The notes under the pieces are model-generated. The model had not been told where the DNA came from. It did not search any database and worked only from the letters and a program-made list of their open reading frames with translations. The position numbers and the translations under genes were made by a program. From Rickettsiales bacterium (GTDB lineage Bacteria > Pseudomonadota > Alphaproteobacteria > Rs-D84), in NCBI GenBank assembly GCA_031259745.1, contig JAIRLB010000071.1:1-14528 (forward strand): DNA of 14,528 nt, read 5' to 3'. Below, one piece after another: positions 1 to 7,208 of the stretch (positions within the stretch are counted from its first letter, which is position 1; each line of letters opens with the position of its first letter).

Positions 1-391
1 AAGCACGTAAACCGTCCGAAAATTCAACAGCAACAATCTGATGTCCATTTATTATATTCCGTTTTTCGTGATTTTTATCTGATTTTTTTGCTTTTTCCCA
101 GTCGTCAGAATTTGCAGTCGCGACAATAAAACTGTCCAGCCCATTGTCTTTCAGCAATTTTACAAAAACACCCGCAACCCCGCTGCATCCACCGACAGCT
201 CTGGGTATTTTATTTTGAATAATATCTTCTGCGGATAATGAAAATATATAATCATTCCAGTTTTCTTTTTTAATTTTGTGTTCTTCAAGCCAATCATTCC
301 TGGTTATCCTGGCTTTGGGAAAACTAGAAAACAGAGAGTTGATATGTTTCAATACTTGTTCAATTTTCAAAATTTTTTCTTCATCTGTCAT
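1..391 (-). CDS. Transglutaminase-like domain protein, C-terminus cut by window edge
   Basis: I translated an open frame of 130 residues running off the left edge; no stop is seen. The visible part has a charged helical N-terminus (about residues 1-60), then a GGCSGVAGVFVKLL block with Cys69, and later NGHQIVAVEFSDG with His117. The spacing of a Cys at the head of a helix and a Gly-His-x-x-Val-Ala-Val strand is the pattern of the transglutaminase-like/cysteine protease fold; the expected Asp of the triad would lie just beyond the edge. No signal peptide is seen, so it is probably cytoplasmic. An in-frame ATG eight codons upstream (position 415) is an alternative start; neither has a strong ribosome binding site (an AAGG lies 12 bases before the chosen ATG). 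The fold is fairly likely; substrate and role are unknown. Nothing in its neighbourhood suggests a pathway. Confidence 0.6.
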   Translation of the reverse strand, partial: MTDEEKILKIEQVLKHINSLFSSFPKARITRNDWLEEHKIKKENWNDYIFSLSAEDIIQNKIPRAVGGCSGVAGVFVKLLKDNGLDSFIVATANSDDWEKAKKSDKNHEKRNIINGHQIVAVEFSDGLRA

Positions 392-511
392 ACCGCAATT
401 ATACCTTGTTTTCATAATTTTTACAAATGGTTTTTGACTAGTTTAGAGGGGTAATTTTTTAAATTCCTTTAGGTTCTTGACTCGTCGAAAAGGCCACTGT
501 ATAGATTGGCG

Positions 512-626
512 GATATAATGGGCAAAAAATGGGCTTTCAAACCCTATACTGCAGTCACAACGACGCACAAAGCCCGCGGGTGCGCGGGCGATAAATAAAA
601 AATGCCACGAAATCGTGGCATTTTAT
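512..626 (+). ncRNA. Candidate small RNA (speculative)
   Basis: The 241 bases between the transglutaminase-like gene and tRNA-Pro hold no convincing ORF. They contain TTGACT (477-482), 17 bases, TATAGA (500-505), which would start a plus-strand transcript near 512. Downstream is a GC-rich hairpin (GCCCGCG at 572-578 with CGCGGGC at 583-589), a second possible pairing of GGGCTTT (531-537) with AAAGCCC (569-575), and a terminator hairpin with a T-rich tail ending near 626. The last hairpin also serves the tRNA on the other strand, so its presence is weak support. No known RNA family was recognised. Confidence 0.22.
597..624 (-). terminator. Rho-independent terminator of tRNA-Pro (works on both strands)
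   Basis: TGCCACG (603-609) pairs with CGTGGCA (614-620) around an AAAT loop. In the tRNA direction the stem is followed by a run of T (complement of the A-run at 597-602). It lies 9-13 bases after the tRNA CCA end. The T-run on the plus side makes it usable in the other direction too. Confidence 0.8.
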
Positions 627-632
627 TTATTC

Positions 633-709
633 TGGTCGGAGTGGCGGGGTTCGAACCCACGACCTCTGCGTCCCGAACGCAGCACTCTACCAGGCTGAGC
701 TACACTCCG
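633..709 (-). tRNA. tRNA-Pro (anticodon CGG)
   Basis: The minus strand folds as a standard 77-nt tRNA. The acceptor stem CGGAGTG (709-703) pairs with CACTCCG (643-637). The D-arm is AGCTCAGCCTGGTAGAGT. The anticodon stem CTGCG/CGCAG encloses TTCGGGA, giving anticodon CGG at 675-673. The T-arm carries GGTTCGAACC, then discriminator A and an encoded CCA (635-633). The layout matches bacterial tRNA-Pro(CGG) such as E. coli proK. A promoter lies just upstream and a terminator just downstream, so it is transcribed alone. I saw no duplicate of its 3' end in the window, so there is no sign that it serves as an integration site here. Confidence 0.96.
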
Positions 710-720
710 AATTTGGCGGA

Positions 721-749
721 ATTATGCAACAGGCGTTTAAAAAAATCAA
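721..749 (-). promoter_or_regulatory. tRNA-Pro promoter
   Basis: On the minus strand TTGATT (749-744), 17 bases, CATAAT (726-721). The predicted start of transcription is near 714, five bases before the tRNA 5' end, consistent with a short precursor leader. Confidence 0.65.
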
Positions 750-775
750 GCTCTTTCGTGCAGATGCCGGCGCGT

Positions 776-1648
776 TTATTTCAATTCATAAACACAAATA
801 TTATAACCAACCTCGGATACTATATCGGATACATTGCTGATATTTTGATTGGCATTCCAAGAACCACCCGGAATTTTATGGGTATAACTTTGAAAAACAT
901 CATTATTAACATCCACAAAATTATCAAACACACTACTGGCATGCATGCTTTTGTATCCCACTTTACGATCAAATACCATCATATTGACACTTGAAACTGA
1001 ATTATTACCTCCATCCAAGCTGTCCGCAGTCCCATAACCAATATATCTCGTGATAAACAAATACGTGCCCGGTCCGATTGTCCCAGTCGCGCATCCAAAA
1101 GCACTATCATTTACGTGACTTATATTCACAGTTGCTCCTTCGTGTCTATTGCAACAAGACAATCTCCGCCATTGCGATATATTTGTGGCGGGAACAAAAT
1201 TGTTAATCTCGTCCATTGTTAATATTTTATCGACAGAGCTGGCTGCCGCCGCCGGCAACGCCGCATCCAGCGTATGATTAACGCCGTTGCACGCAATCGC
1301 CCCGCCAGCGCATGCCTTTCGATTATTTCCGCCGGTGCAATAATAGCCTATGCCGCAATCAACGCAGGGCGATACCCCATTTGCGGAATATGTTCCGCCC
1401 GCGCAGTATTCACTCAATACATACCGCCGGCTGTCATATGATAAATTAAGTCCCGACTGCCCAGACGTTTCACCCAAAGCGCCATAATATACTTTGCCAC
1501 CCATAGATAGATTCAGCGATGGATTCGTCTTCCTTTCCTCGGTCAATATAGTGCTGTAACTGCCATAATGCAAAATAGCAGCGTTTGCATAATTACACAA
1601 AAACAAATACGAAGCAAAATAGAAAAACACAATATAACGAATTGACAC
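776..1648 (-). CDS. Secreted Cys-rich hypothetical protein
   Basis: The 290-residue product has a hydrophobic N-terminal signal peptide with a likely cut after Ala-Asn-Ala (residue 23), so it should be exported. Residues 82-120 form a Cys cluster (Cys82, 95, 98, 104, 113, 120) with a C-x2-C-x5-C-x-Gly-Gly layout that resembles the small disulfide repeats of GCC2/GCC3 or ephrin-receptor-like domains. More Cys follow: a CC pair near residue 164, one near 186, and one five residues from the end. The remaining sequence is rich in Asn, Ser and Gly and unassigned. The start is GTG at 1648 with a GGGGG stretch six bases upstream; no ATG fits the signal peptide. From memory, Cys-rich exported proteins of this type are common in gut alphaproteobacterial assemblies; that is not checked. 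It could be a surface-exposed binding or adhesion protein; no enzyme motif is seen. Confidence 0.6.
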   Translation of the reverse strand: MSIRYIVFFYFASYLFLCNYANAAILHYGSYSTILTEERKTNPSLNLSMGGKVYYGALGETSGQSGLNLSYDSRRYVLSEYCAGGTYSANGVSPCVDCGIGYYCTGGNNRKACAGGAIACNGVNHTLDAALPAAAASSVDKILTMDEINNFVPATNISQWRRLSCCNRHEGATVNISHVNDSAFGCATGTIGPGTYLFITRYIGYGTADSLDGGNNSVSSVNMMVFDRKVGYKSMHASSVFDNFVDVNNDVFQSYTHKIPGGSWNANQNISNVSDIVSEVGYNICVYELK

Positions 1649-1681
1649 AATATACCCCCGTTTATAAAAATAGCAACAGCA

Positions 1682-1701
1682 TCCCGACCGTACAGTCGGG
1701 A
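1682..1701 (-). other. Hairpin in the leader of the Cys-rich gene
   Basis: TCCCGAC (1682-1688) and GTCGGGA (1695-1701) form a perfect 7-bp stem around a 6-base loop, 34 bases upstream of the GTG start. Neither side has a proper T-run, so it is not a good terminator; it may be a leader structure. A possible -10 (TATAAA on the minus strand) lies just upstream with no good -35. The rest of the 1649-1881 gap shows nothing I can name. Confidence 0.35.
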
Positions 1702-1876
1702 CATTTATAAGTTGTGGCTTGCTGGTGACGAAACCCTATCACACAAACAAATATCTTTTTAATTCTACATATTTCCGATTTAAAAGTAAAATGAAAATGA
1801 CCTTGTCGGGCCAGATTTTATTTTCACTTCACTATATTGTCCGCATATGGCATAGTTGGCTGCATGTCTAAAAAAT

Positions 1877-1881
1877 AAGGA
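1877..1881 (+). promoter_or_regulatory. Ribosome binding site that decides the acyl-CoA synthetase start
   Basis: AAGGA at 1877-1881 directly abuts an ATG at 1882 but lies 6 bases before a second in-frame ATG at 1888. Normal spacing favours 1888. Confidence 0.6.
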
Positions 1882-1887
1882 ATGAAA

Positions 1888-3528
1888 ATGTTTGCTCTTA
1901 AATTTCTGAAAAAAGATAAGTTTGACGATTATGACGATTATATGAAAAACGCGGCGCCAATCGTGCCGGCCAGATTTAACTTCGCATACGATGTTGTTGA
2001 CGCGATGGCGGCTGAAACTCCGGACCGGGTCGCACTGCTCTGGACCGATGACACGGGATCCAAACGCTCTTTTACTTTCCAAGACCTGTCCGAGATGTCA
2101 AATGCCGCCGCCAATTTTCTGATCAGCCGCGGCGTCGGCCGCGGCGATGCTGTTCTGCTGTTCCTGCGCCGCCGCTGGGAATACTGGATTCTGATGATTG
2201 CGCTCCATAAAATCGGCGCGGTGCCGATCCCGTCCACCAATCAGTTAAAAGCTCATGACATCAAATACCGCATAGGCATGGCGGACGTCAAACATATCGT
2301 CGCTTTTGACGACGGCCATATTATCGGCGAAGTCCAAGAATCCATCGCAGGCGGCGACATCCGGCTTATATTGAATACCCAGGCTGCCGCCGCCATAGAA
2401 TCGTTCCCAAAGACAATGGACAGGATTCACACTGAAAATACGGACACCATGGTCTTGTATTTCACCAGCGGAACCACGGATATGCCCAAAATGGTCGCCC
2501 ATGACTTTACGTATCCGCTGGGCCATATCAACACGGCGCTGTTCTGGCAGGGGCTGACGGATGGAGATCTGCACTTTACCTTGTCTGAATCGGGCTGGGC
2601 GAAATGCTCGTGGGGCAAAATGTACGGACAATGGATGACGGGCGCGACAGTGTTCGTTTATGACTTTGGCGGAAAGTTCCCGGCCGATGAATTGCTGCGG
2701 GTTATTTCCGAAAACCGAATCACATCATTCTGCGCGCCGCCGACCGTTTATAAAATGCTTATCCGCGAAGACATGACGAAGTACGATCTTTCTTCCATCA
2801 AAAAAGCCGATATTGCCGGCGAAGCGCTGAATCCGGAAGTTTTCGAACAGTTTTTGAAATTGACCGGCGTAAAGCTGCGCGAAGGATTCGGCCAGACGGA
2901 AACCGCCGTAATGCTGTTCAACAACGAATGGATCGAACCCAAACCGGGCAGCATGGGAATGCCGGCCGCCGGCTGGGATGTGCGGCTGCTGGACGAAAGG
3001 GGCCGCCCGGCCGCAGATGGCGAAGTGGGCGAAATTTGCGTCAGCTTAAAAAACGGCCGCCCTGTCGGGTTGTTCCAGGGCTATTACAAAAATGAAAAAC
3101 AAAATTCGAAAAGCTTTCGCGACGGATACTATCACACGGGCGATGTGGCTTACCGCGATGCCGAAGGATATTTTTGGTTTGTCGGCCGCAACGACGACCT
3201 GATTAAAAGTTCCGGATACCGAATCAGCCCGTTCGAAGTAGAAAGCGTCTTGCTGGAACATCCGTCCGTGCGCGAAGTCGCGGTTACCGGGGTCCCGGAT
3301 GACATCCGCGGCATGGCTGTCAAGGCGACTATCGTATTGAACAAATATTTCCACGGAACAGACGCGCTGGTCTACCAGCTGCAGGATTATGTAAAGAATC
3401 GCACCGCTCCGTACAAATATCCGCGCGTCATCGAATTTGTAGAAACGTTGCCGATGACAATCAGCGGAAAAATAAAGCGCGCCCTGATTCGCGCGCTGGA
3501 TAATGACAAGATGAAAAAAAACGCATAG
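1888..3528 (+). CDS. AMP-forming acyl-CoA synthetase (ANL superfamily)
   Basis: This 546-residue protein activates a carboxylic acid with ATP to an acyl-adenylate and transfers it to CoA. The ANL motifs appear in order: the phosphate loop YFTSGTTDMPK (about 191-201), the FGQTET adenine-binding motif (about 334), the YYHTGD motif ending in Asp419, the hinge region GRNDDLIKSSGYRISPFEVE (about 433-452), and the catalytic Lys528 in LPMTISGKIKR near the C-terminus. Length is normal for the family, and no signal or membrane segment is seen. The pattern is closest to medium-chain/acetyl-type acyl-CoA synthetases (ACSM-like). The usual Gly of the phosphate loop (SGTTG) is replaced by Asp. The gene stands alone on the plus strand, so the substrate cannot be told from context. 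The start at 1888 is preferred over 1882 because of ribosome-binding-site spacing. Confidence 0.9.
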   Translation: MFALKFLKKDKFDDYDDYMKNAAPIVPARFNFAYDVVDAMAAETPDRVALLWTDDTGSKRSFTFQDLSEMSNAAANFLISRGVGRGDAVLLFLRRRWEYWILMIALHKIGAVPIPSTNQLKAHDIKYRIGMADVKHIVAFDDGHIIGEVQESIAGGDIRLILNTQAAAAIESFPKTMDRIHTENTDTMVLYFTSGTTDMPKMVAHDFTYPLGHINTALFWQGLTDGDLHFTLSESGWAKCSWGKMYGQWMTGATVFVYDFGGKFPADELLRVISENRITSFCAPPTVYKMLIREDMTKYDLSSIKKADIAGEALNPEVFEQFLKLTGVKLREGFGQTETAVMLFNNEWIEPKPGSMGMPAAGWDVRLLDERGRPAADGEVGEICVSLKNGRPVGLFQGYYKNEKQNSKSFRDGYYHTGDVAYRDAEGYFWFVGRNDDLIKSSGYRISPFEVESVLLEHPSVREVAVTGVPDDIRGMAVKATIVLNKYFHGTDALVYQLQDYVKNRTAPYKYPRVIEFVETLPMTISGKIKRALIRALDNDKMKKNA

Positions 3529-3529
3529 A

Positions 3530-3726
3530 AATAACCAATCTTCCGGCCGTTTTGCGATATCCACGTCCCGCGCGACGTACGGGCTATCGCCAGAGAGCTC
3601 AAAATTACCCGTCACGTCCGACATAGAGCAGTTATACTCAGAAAGGCTATCATAATATATCATGCATGATGTAATATCTTCAACGCCAGATGAAGCAACC
3701 ATGCAATTCTTGTATTTTACATATCA
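3530..3726 (-). other. Protein-like open frame in the intergenic gap, possible gene relic
   Basis: The gap between the acyl-CoA synthetase and the acetyltransferase carries a minus-strand frame, open from a stop near 3727 right into the synthetase gene. It reads like coding DNA: acidic, with Cys, Tyr and Asp in balanced use (for example EDITSCMIYYDSLSEYNCSM and DSPYVARDVDIAKRPEDW). There is no good start site, and no stop inside the gap. I do not recognise the family. It could be the remains of a gene cut by rearrangement, or chance. Confidence 0.2.
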
Positions 3727-3804
3727 GACGCCAAAAAGCCAATCGGGATTGAAAGCATAAGAAAGAAGTTGCAAATAATTTCTTTTATTTTCATAATTCC
3801 AGTT

Positions 3805-4356
3805 ATGAGCGAATTGACTGATAATCTGTCCATTGTTGAAAACGAATCGCAAAATCCAAAATTGCAAATCGGCCGTCATTCCTATTTTGCAAACAATTCG
3901 GTGACGTGGTACCACCCGGATACGACCATAGGAAATTTCACCAGCATCGGTACAAATGTTTTTCTGGGCGCCGGCCAGCACCCCACGACATGGCTTAGCA
4001 CGCACCCGTTTCAATATAAATTCAAAGAATACAAGGACGCCTATTTGCCCGTCAAAATCGGGAACGATGTCTGGATCGGCACGAACGCTATTATCCAGGA
4101 TGGCATTACCGTGGGCGACGGCGCCATAATCGGCAGCGGCGCGGTTGTCACAAAAGACGTTCCCCCATACGCGATTGTCGGTGGCGTTCCCGCAAAAATC
4201 ATCAGATATAGATTTTCCAAAAGATTTATTAAAAAACTATTGCAATTGCAGTGGTGGAATCTGCCGGACGAGGTTATAAACAAACTGCCGTTCGACAATA
4301 TCAAAGAATGTGTACGGCGGCTTGAAACCATTCAAAGGCTGCAATCGAAGATTTAA
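3805..4356 (+). CDS. Hexapeptide-repeat acetyltransferase, CatB/Vat (XAT) type
   Basis: The 183-residue product has the left-handed beta-helix signature of xenobiotic acetyltransferases. It starts with an IGRHSYF / TIGNFTSIG region. A loop with GAGQHPTTW follows, whose His59 corresponds to the catalytic His of the family. Isoleucine-rich hexapeptides come next ([33 protein letters not shown]), then the [20 protein letters not shown] motif, and a C-terminal helix with [15 protein letters not shown], typical of the XAT subgroup. Such trimers move an acetyl group from acetyl-CoA to a hydroxyl of an antibiotic or a sugar. Chloramphenicol or streptogramin resistance cannot be claimed from sequence alone; surface-sugar acetylation is as likely. 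A TTG at 3769 extends the frame by 12 residues of poor character; ATG 3805 fits the family better but has no clear ribosome binding site. Confidence 0.85.
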   Translation: MSELTDNLSIVENESQNPKLQIGRHSYFANNSVTWYHPDTTIGNFTSIGTNVFLGAGQHPTTWLSTHPFQYKFKEYKDAYLPVKIGNDVWIGTNAIIQDGITVGDGAIIGSGAVVTKDVPPYAIVGGVPAKIIRYRFSKRFIKKLLQLQWWNLPDEVINKLPFDNIKECVRRLETIQRLQSKI

Positions 4357-4391
4357 AATATAGCAAAAACCATGCTATGCTTACATAATAA

Positions 4392-4415
4392 AACCGCCCT
4401 GTTTCCAAGGCGGTT
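4392..4415 (-). terminator. Terminator of the outer-membrane protein gene (shared with the convergent acetyltransferase)
   Basis: AACCGCC (4392-4398) pairs with GGCGGTT (4409-4415) over a 10-base loop. On the minus strand the stem is followed by TTTATTAT, a reasonable U-tract. It lies 29 bases beyond the porin stop and 35 beyond the acetyltransferase stop, so it can end both transcripts. Confidence 0.7.
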
Positions 4416-4444
4416 CTTACTTATAAAGCCAAAAATGGTTTTAT

Positions 4445-5086
4445 TTAGAACGCATAGCGCGCGCCCAATGTGACAGACAAAGCATTCGTGTCTACATCCA
4501 ATTTAAGCGTGTCATTCCAAGCAGCGACTTTTTCTTCGCCGGACAGGCTCTTAATCGTATATTTCACGCCCAAGTCCAGCGACAGGTTTTGGTTAATCGC
4601 ATAAGCCGCGCCAGCCGAAAAACCATACGCCAAGCCATCCAGCGACGTTTCATCAAATGGCAAGCCGGTCGGCAGGCCTGATGTCGCAAAATCATATCCG
4701 ATACCAAGTCCAACATACGGGGTTATGTCGGAACCGGTCTTAAAATCTGCATAAGCATTCGCCATAATCAGATGCTCGCTGACTTTTATATCTTCTGATG
4801 AATCTTCATCCGCGTATTTTGTATTCGCATAAGAATATTCCAATTCGCCGCGCACTGCGACAATCTTGCTTACATCAAAGCTTGCGCCGCCGGCAACAGA
4901 ACCCGTAAATCCTGTGAAACCTTTGCTACCTTTTGAAGATTGCACGCCACCAATCGTTGTCTCGGAAGTATATTCCGGATCAAGGTTGCTGATATACCCC
5001 AATTTCAATGACGCATATGGCGTCGCAGCGTTCGCCGCCCCAACTGCAAGCACGGCGGTTAAAGATGTTAGAACCAGTTTTTTCAT
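4445..5086 (-). CDS. Outer-membrane beta-barrel protein (Omp25/31-, opacity-like)
   Basis: The 213-residue product starts with a clear signal peptide (MKKLVLTSLTAVLAVGAANA, cut after residue 20). The mature part has alternating beta-strand patterns: YASLKLGYI, VAVRGELEYSY, ITPYVGLGIGYDF, YGFSAGAAYAI, LSLDLGVKYTI, and ALSVTLGARYAF ending in the C-terminal Phe needed for BAM-assisted insertion. Length and motifs fit an eight-stranded barrel of the outer-membrane beta-barrel/opacity porin family. The ribosome binding site AGGAG sits 7 bases before the ATG, one of the best in the window, suggesting strong expression. Upstream lies an AT-rich region with an inverted repeat. Likely a structural or adhesion surface protein; pore activity is not shown. 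Confidence 0.85.
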   Translation of the reverse strand: MKKLVLTSLTAVLAVGAANAATPYASLKLGYISNLDPEYTSETTIGGVQSSKGSKGFTGFTGSVAGGASFDVSKIVAVRGELEYSYANTKYADEDSSEDIKVSEHLIMANAYADFKTGSDITPYVGLGIGYDFATSGLPTGLPFDETSLDGLAYGFSAGAAYAINQNLSLDLGVKYTIKSLSGEEKVAAWNDTLKLDVDTNALSVTLGARYAF

Positions 5087-5119
5087 ATTTTTTCTCCTTT
5101 TGAAGATTGTATATAATCC

Positions 5120-5138
5120 ATATGCGAATATCGCATAT
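5120..5138. promoter_or_regulatory. Inverted repeat upstream of the porin gene, possible operator
   Basis: ATATGCGA (5120-5127) and TCGCATAT (5131-5138) are perfect 8-base arms around ATA, 34 bases upstream of the porin start codon. On the minus strand a TACAAT hexamer (5112-5107) would be the -10, putting the repeat over the -35 region. This is where a repressor or activator would bind. There is no good -35, which fits an activator-dependent promoter. As RNA the arms would form a weak hairpin. Confidence 0.4.
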
Positions 5139-5290
5139 AAATTTACAGTAATTTTAATATATACATAAAAATATGCAAGAAAAATTTAGGTTTTACAAAA
5201 ATAATTTTTGTCATCTTTATAAAAGACAATATTTTCACAGACACATTTTTTGTTTGGCAAAAAGTGCCAATGAATTACTTGACTTGCACA

Positions 5291-5362
5291 GGAGTAACAA
5301 AGGGGACGCGGGAAACCGCATCCTTAGGATTTTCGGTCTTAATGGTTCACGACTTTCGGTTT
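5291..5362 (-). repeat. Dispersed intergenic repeat, copy A, with terminator-like hairpin after fabF
   Basis: The 300-base gap 5087-5386 has no convincing gene. Reading from fabF (minus strand) it holds three blocks: CCGAAAGTCGTGAACC, then a hairpin, then CTTTGTTACTCC. The hairpin GGATGCGG-TTTC-CCGCGTCC (5323-5304) has 8 pairs including one G-U on this strand only, and is followed by CCCTTTGTT, a weak U-tract; it probably ends the fabF transcript. The same three blocks occur in the same order upstream of acpP (7209-7259), so this looks like a repeat family. Confidence 0.45.
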
Positions 5363-5386
5363 ATGAAAATTATAAAATCTTATCCC

Positions 5387-6646
5387 TTATGCTTCGAGTT
5401 TTTTTATAACCAAACTTGCGTTCGTACCGCCAAAACCGAACGAATTGTTAACCGCAACCCTGACTTCTTTTTTTTGCGCCTTGTTCGGAACCAGGTTAAA
5501 ACCACCGACTTCGTCAATCGGGTCGTTCAGATTGATTGTCGGCGGAACAATTCCGTCGCGAATCGCCAATACGCAAAAGATAGCCTCTATCGCGCCGGCC
5601 GCGCCCAGCATATGACCTGTCATGGATTTTGTAGACGACATGCATATATTTTTATTGCTTTCAAACAAAGTCTTGACGGCCGCCAGCTCTGCAATATCGC
5701 CCAAACCGGTGGATGTGCCATGAGCGTTGATATAATCCACATCGCCCGGCGCCAGCCCCGCATCATTCAGCGCGGCCTTCATTGCCCGCAATCCGCCTTC
5801 GCCGCCGGTCGCCGGGGCCGTGATATGGTACGCGTCGCCGGACATTCCATAGCCTGCGATTTCAGCATAAATCTTTGCGCCGCGGGCTTTGGCATGCTCG
5901 TAATCTTCCAGCACCAGAACGGCAGCGCCCTCGCCCATGACGAATCCGTCGCGGCCCTTATCCCAGGGACGCGATGCCCCCGCCGGATCGTCATTGCGGG
6001 TGCTTAACGCCTTCATGGCGGAAAATCCGGCCATGCCGATTTTGCCGACAGCCCCCTCGGCGCCGCCGCAAACCATAATGTCCGCATCGCCGCGCTGAAT
6101 CAATCTGGCGCCCTCGCCTATGGAGTGCACGCCGGTCGCGCATGCCGTCACTATGGAAATGTTCGGGCCCTGCATGCCATATTTAATTGAAACATATCCG
6201 GAAACCATATTGATAATGGCCTTGGTTATAAAGAACGGGCTGATTGCGCGCGGACCGGTTGTGTACAATTCAACGCAATTATCATAAATCGTGTTCAAGC
6301 CGCCGATGCCGCTGCCGATGGAAACGCCCAAGCGTTCTTTGTCGCCCGCATAATCGACCAATCCGGCATCTTTGACTGCCTCGTCCGCGGCGACAACGCC
6401 ATATACGATAACCTTGTCCATTCTGCGCTGTTCGCGCGGATCAACCGCGCTGTCCGGATTGTATTGACCGGGCTCTGTTCCGGCGACCGGAACGCCGGCA
6501 ATCCGTGTGGCCAAATCAGATGCGTCAAATATGTCAATAGGACGCACGCCAGATTTTCCCGCAACGATATTTTTCCAAGCATATTCCAACCCCGTGCCGA
6601 CAGGGGAAACAACGCCCATACCTGTAATAACGACTCTTCTCATCAT
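5387..6646 (-). CDS. fabF: 3-oxoacyl-[acyl-carrier-protein] synthase II
   Basis: FabF condenses malonyl-ACP with acyl-ACP in fatty acid elongation in the cytoplasm. The 419-residue length is normal. The Cys-His-His active site is visible: Cys169 in VTACATGVHSIGEG, the first His in NAHGTSTGLGD (about 309), and the second in STKSMTGHMLGAAGA (about 345). The N-terminal RRVVITGMGVVSPVG and the C-terminal NNSFGFGGTNASLV are family hallmarks. The frame opens with two ATGs (6646 and 6643); AGAGG upstream is 4 bases from the first and 7 from the second, so the second may be used. It lies 164 bases after acpP with its own promoter, and a terminator-like hairpin between the two suggests separate transcripts rather than a strict operon. 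The usual alphaproteobacterial fabG and fabD neighbours are absent, and an integrase homologue lies upstream of acpP. Confidence 0.97.
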   Translation of the reverse strand: MMRRVVITGMGVVSPVGTGLEYAWKNIVAGKSGVRPIDIFDASDLATRIAGVPVAGTEPGQYNPDSAVDPREQRRMDKVIVYGVVAADEAVKDAGLVDYAGDKERLGVSIGSGIGGLNTIYDNCVELYTTGPRAISPFFITKAIINMVSGYVSIKYGMQGPNISIVTACATGVHSIGEGARLIQRGDADIMVCGGAEGAVGKIGMAGFSAMKALSTRNDDPAGASRPWDKGRDGFVMGEGAAVLVLEDYEHAKARGAKIYAEIAGYGMSGDAYHITAPATGGEGGLRAMKAALNDAGLAPGDVDYINAHGTSTGLGDIAELAAVKTLFESNKNICMSSTKSMTGHMLGAAGAIEAIFCVLAIRDGIVPPTINLNDPIDEVGGFNLVPNKAQKKEVRVAVNNSFGFGGTNASLVIKKLEA

Positions 6647-6675
6647 TTTTCCTCTAATAATGGTTCAACAAGGCC

Positions 6676-6689
6676 GCATGTTTTCATGC
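6676..6689 (-). other. Small hairpin in the fabF leader
   Basis: GCATG (6676-6680) and CATGC (6685-6689) close a 4-base loop in the predicted 5' leader of fabF, about 30 bases before the start codon. It is short and could be chance. Confidence 0.2.
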
Positions 6690-6707
6690 AGCAGGAAACT
6701 GTATTCT

Positions 6708-6736
6708 TTTATATATTAAACTTTATTTTTGGTCAA
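6708..6736 (-). promoter_or_regulatory. fabF promoter
   Basis: On the minus strand TTGACC (6736-6731), exactly 17 bases, TATAAA (6713-6708). Both hexamers match the sigma70 consensus at five of six positions. Transcription would start near 6701, giving a leader of about 55 bases. Confidence 0.65.
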
Positions 6737-6746
6737 ATACAACAAA

Positions 6747-6779
6747 AATCCGCCCCGACATAATCGCCACAGACGGATT
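6747..6779 (-). terminator. Possible terminator between acpP and fabF
   Basis: On the minus strand AATCCG (6779-6774) can pair with CGGATT (6752-6747), followed by TTTTTG. The stem is only 6 bp with a 21-base loop, so it is weak, but its T-run and place 32 bases past the acpP stop fit a terminator or attenuator. Confidence 0.3.
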
Positions 6780-6810
6780 CTATCGTATCATTAAAACACC
6801 AGTCCTGATA

Positions 6811-7074
6811 TTAAGCGTCCTGATTTTCTGTCGGAGAGGCTGGTTTTGCATGAGCCTCGATGTATTTCACAGCATCGCCGACCGTTGCCATTTTGCCCGC
6901 TTCTTCGTCCGGAATCGTGATTCCGAATTCTTTTTCAACATCCATAATGAATTCCACCACGTCCAGACTGTCCGCGCCCAAATCGTTTACAAATGCGGCA
7001 TCCATTGTAACCTTAGAGTCTTCAACACCTAATTTGTCTACTACGATTTTTTTTACTTTATCAAAAACTGACAT
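6811..7074 (-). CDS. acpP: Acyl carrier protein
   Basis: AcpP carries growing acyl chains as phosphopantetheine thioesters for fatty acid synthesis. The 87-residue product has the canonical [11 protein letters not shown] motif with Ser36 as the prosthetic-group site, an acidic helix [14 protein letters not shown], and a C-terminal helix [13 protein letters not shown] short tail, [11 protein letters not shown], extends beyond the usual end. The start is ATG 7074 (MSVFDKV), with AAAGGA 7 bases upstream; the longer frame back to 7125 has no family support. A promoter of near-consensus quality precedes it, as expected for one of the most abundant proteins in the cell. fabF follows. Confidence 0.97.
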   Translation of the reverse strand: MSVFDKVKKIVVDKLGVEDSKVTMDAAFVNDLGADSLDVVEFIMDVEKEFGITIPDEEAGKMATVGDAVKYIEAHAKPASPTENQDA

Positions 7075-7163
7075 CTTTAATCCTTTGTTTTGGTTAAATT
7101 GGTGAGGCCCGTCCAAGGGCGTCAATGCTTAAAACTATCATTTTATGGCATAGGTGTCAAGAA

Positions 7164-7193
7164 ATTATAACAAACGATAACAAATGTTGACAA
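7164..7193 (-). promoter_or_regulatory. acpP promoter
   Basis: On the minus strand TTGTCA (7193-7188), 18 bases, TATAAT (7169-7164), a near-consensus sigma70 promoter. The start would be near 7157, giving a leader of about 83 bases. A further TTGACA (7160-7155) could serve as -35 of a second start but lacks a good -10. Confidence 0.75.
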
Positions 7194-7208
7194 ACCAATG
7201 ATTGGCGT

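Noticed and set aside
514..519. Perfect TATAAT with an upstream TTGACT
   Set aside because: The spacing is 31 bases, and no -35 lies at 16-18 bases; TATAGA at 500-505 fits the TTGACT better.
633..709. tRNA-Pro as integration site for the tyrosine recombinase homologue
   Set aside because: The integrase is over 6 kb away, appears catalytically dead, and no repeat of the tRNA 3' end was seen.
1543..1704. A 53-codon minus-strand frame from ATG 1704 overlapping the signal peptide of the Cys-rich gene
   Set aside because: Its hydrophobic content comes from reading T-rich signal-peptide codons in another frame; it has no ribosome binding site.
5173..5409. Plus-strand 78-codon frame in the porin-fabF gap
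   Set aside because: No ribosome binding site, basic and Phe-rich AT-driven composition, and it runs through a repeat into the fabF end.
5264..6007. Long plus-strand frame (247 codons) opposite fabF
   Set aside because: It is antisense to a certain fabF, has a product rich in Arg, Cys and His, and no start signal.
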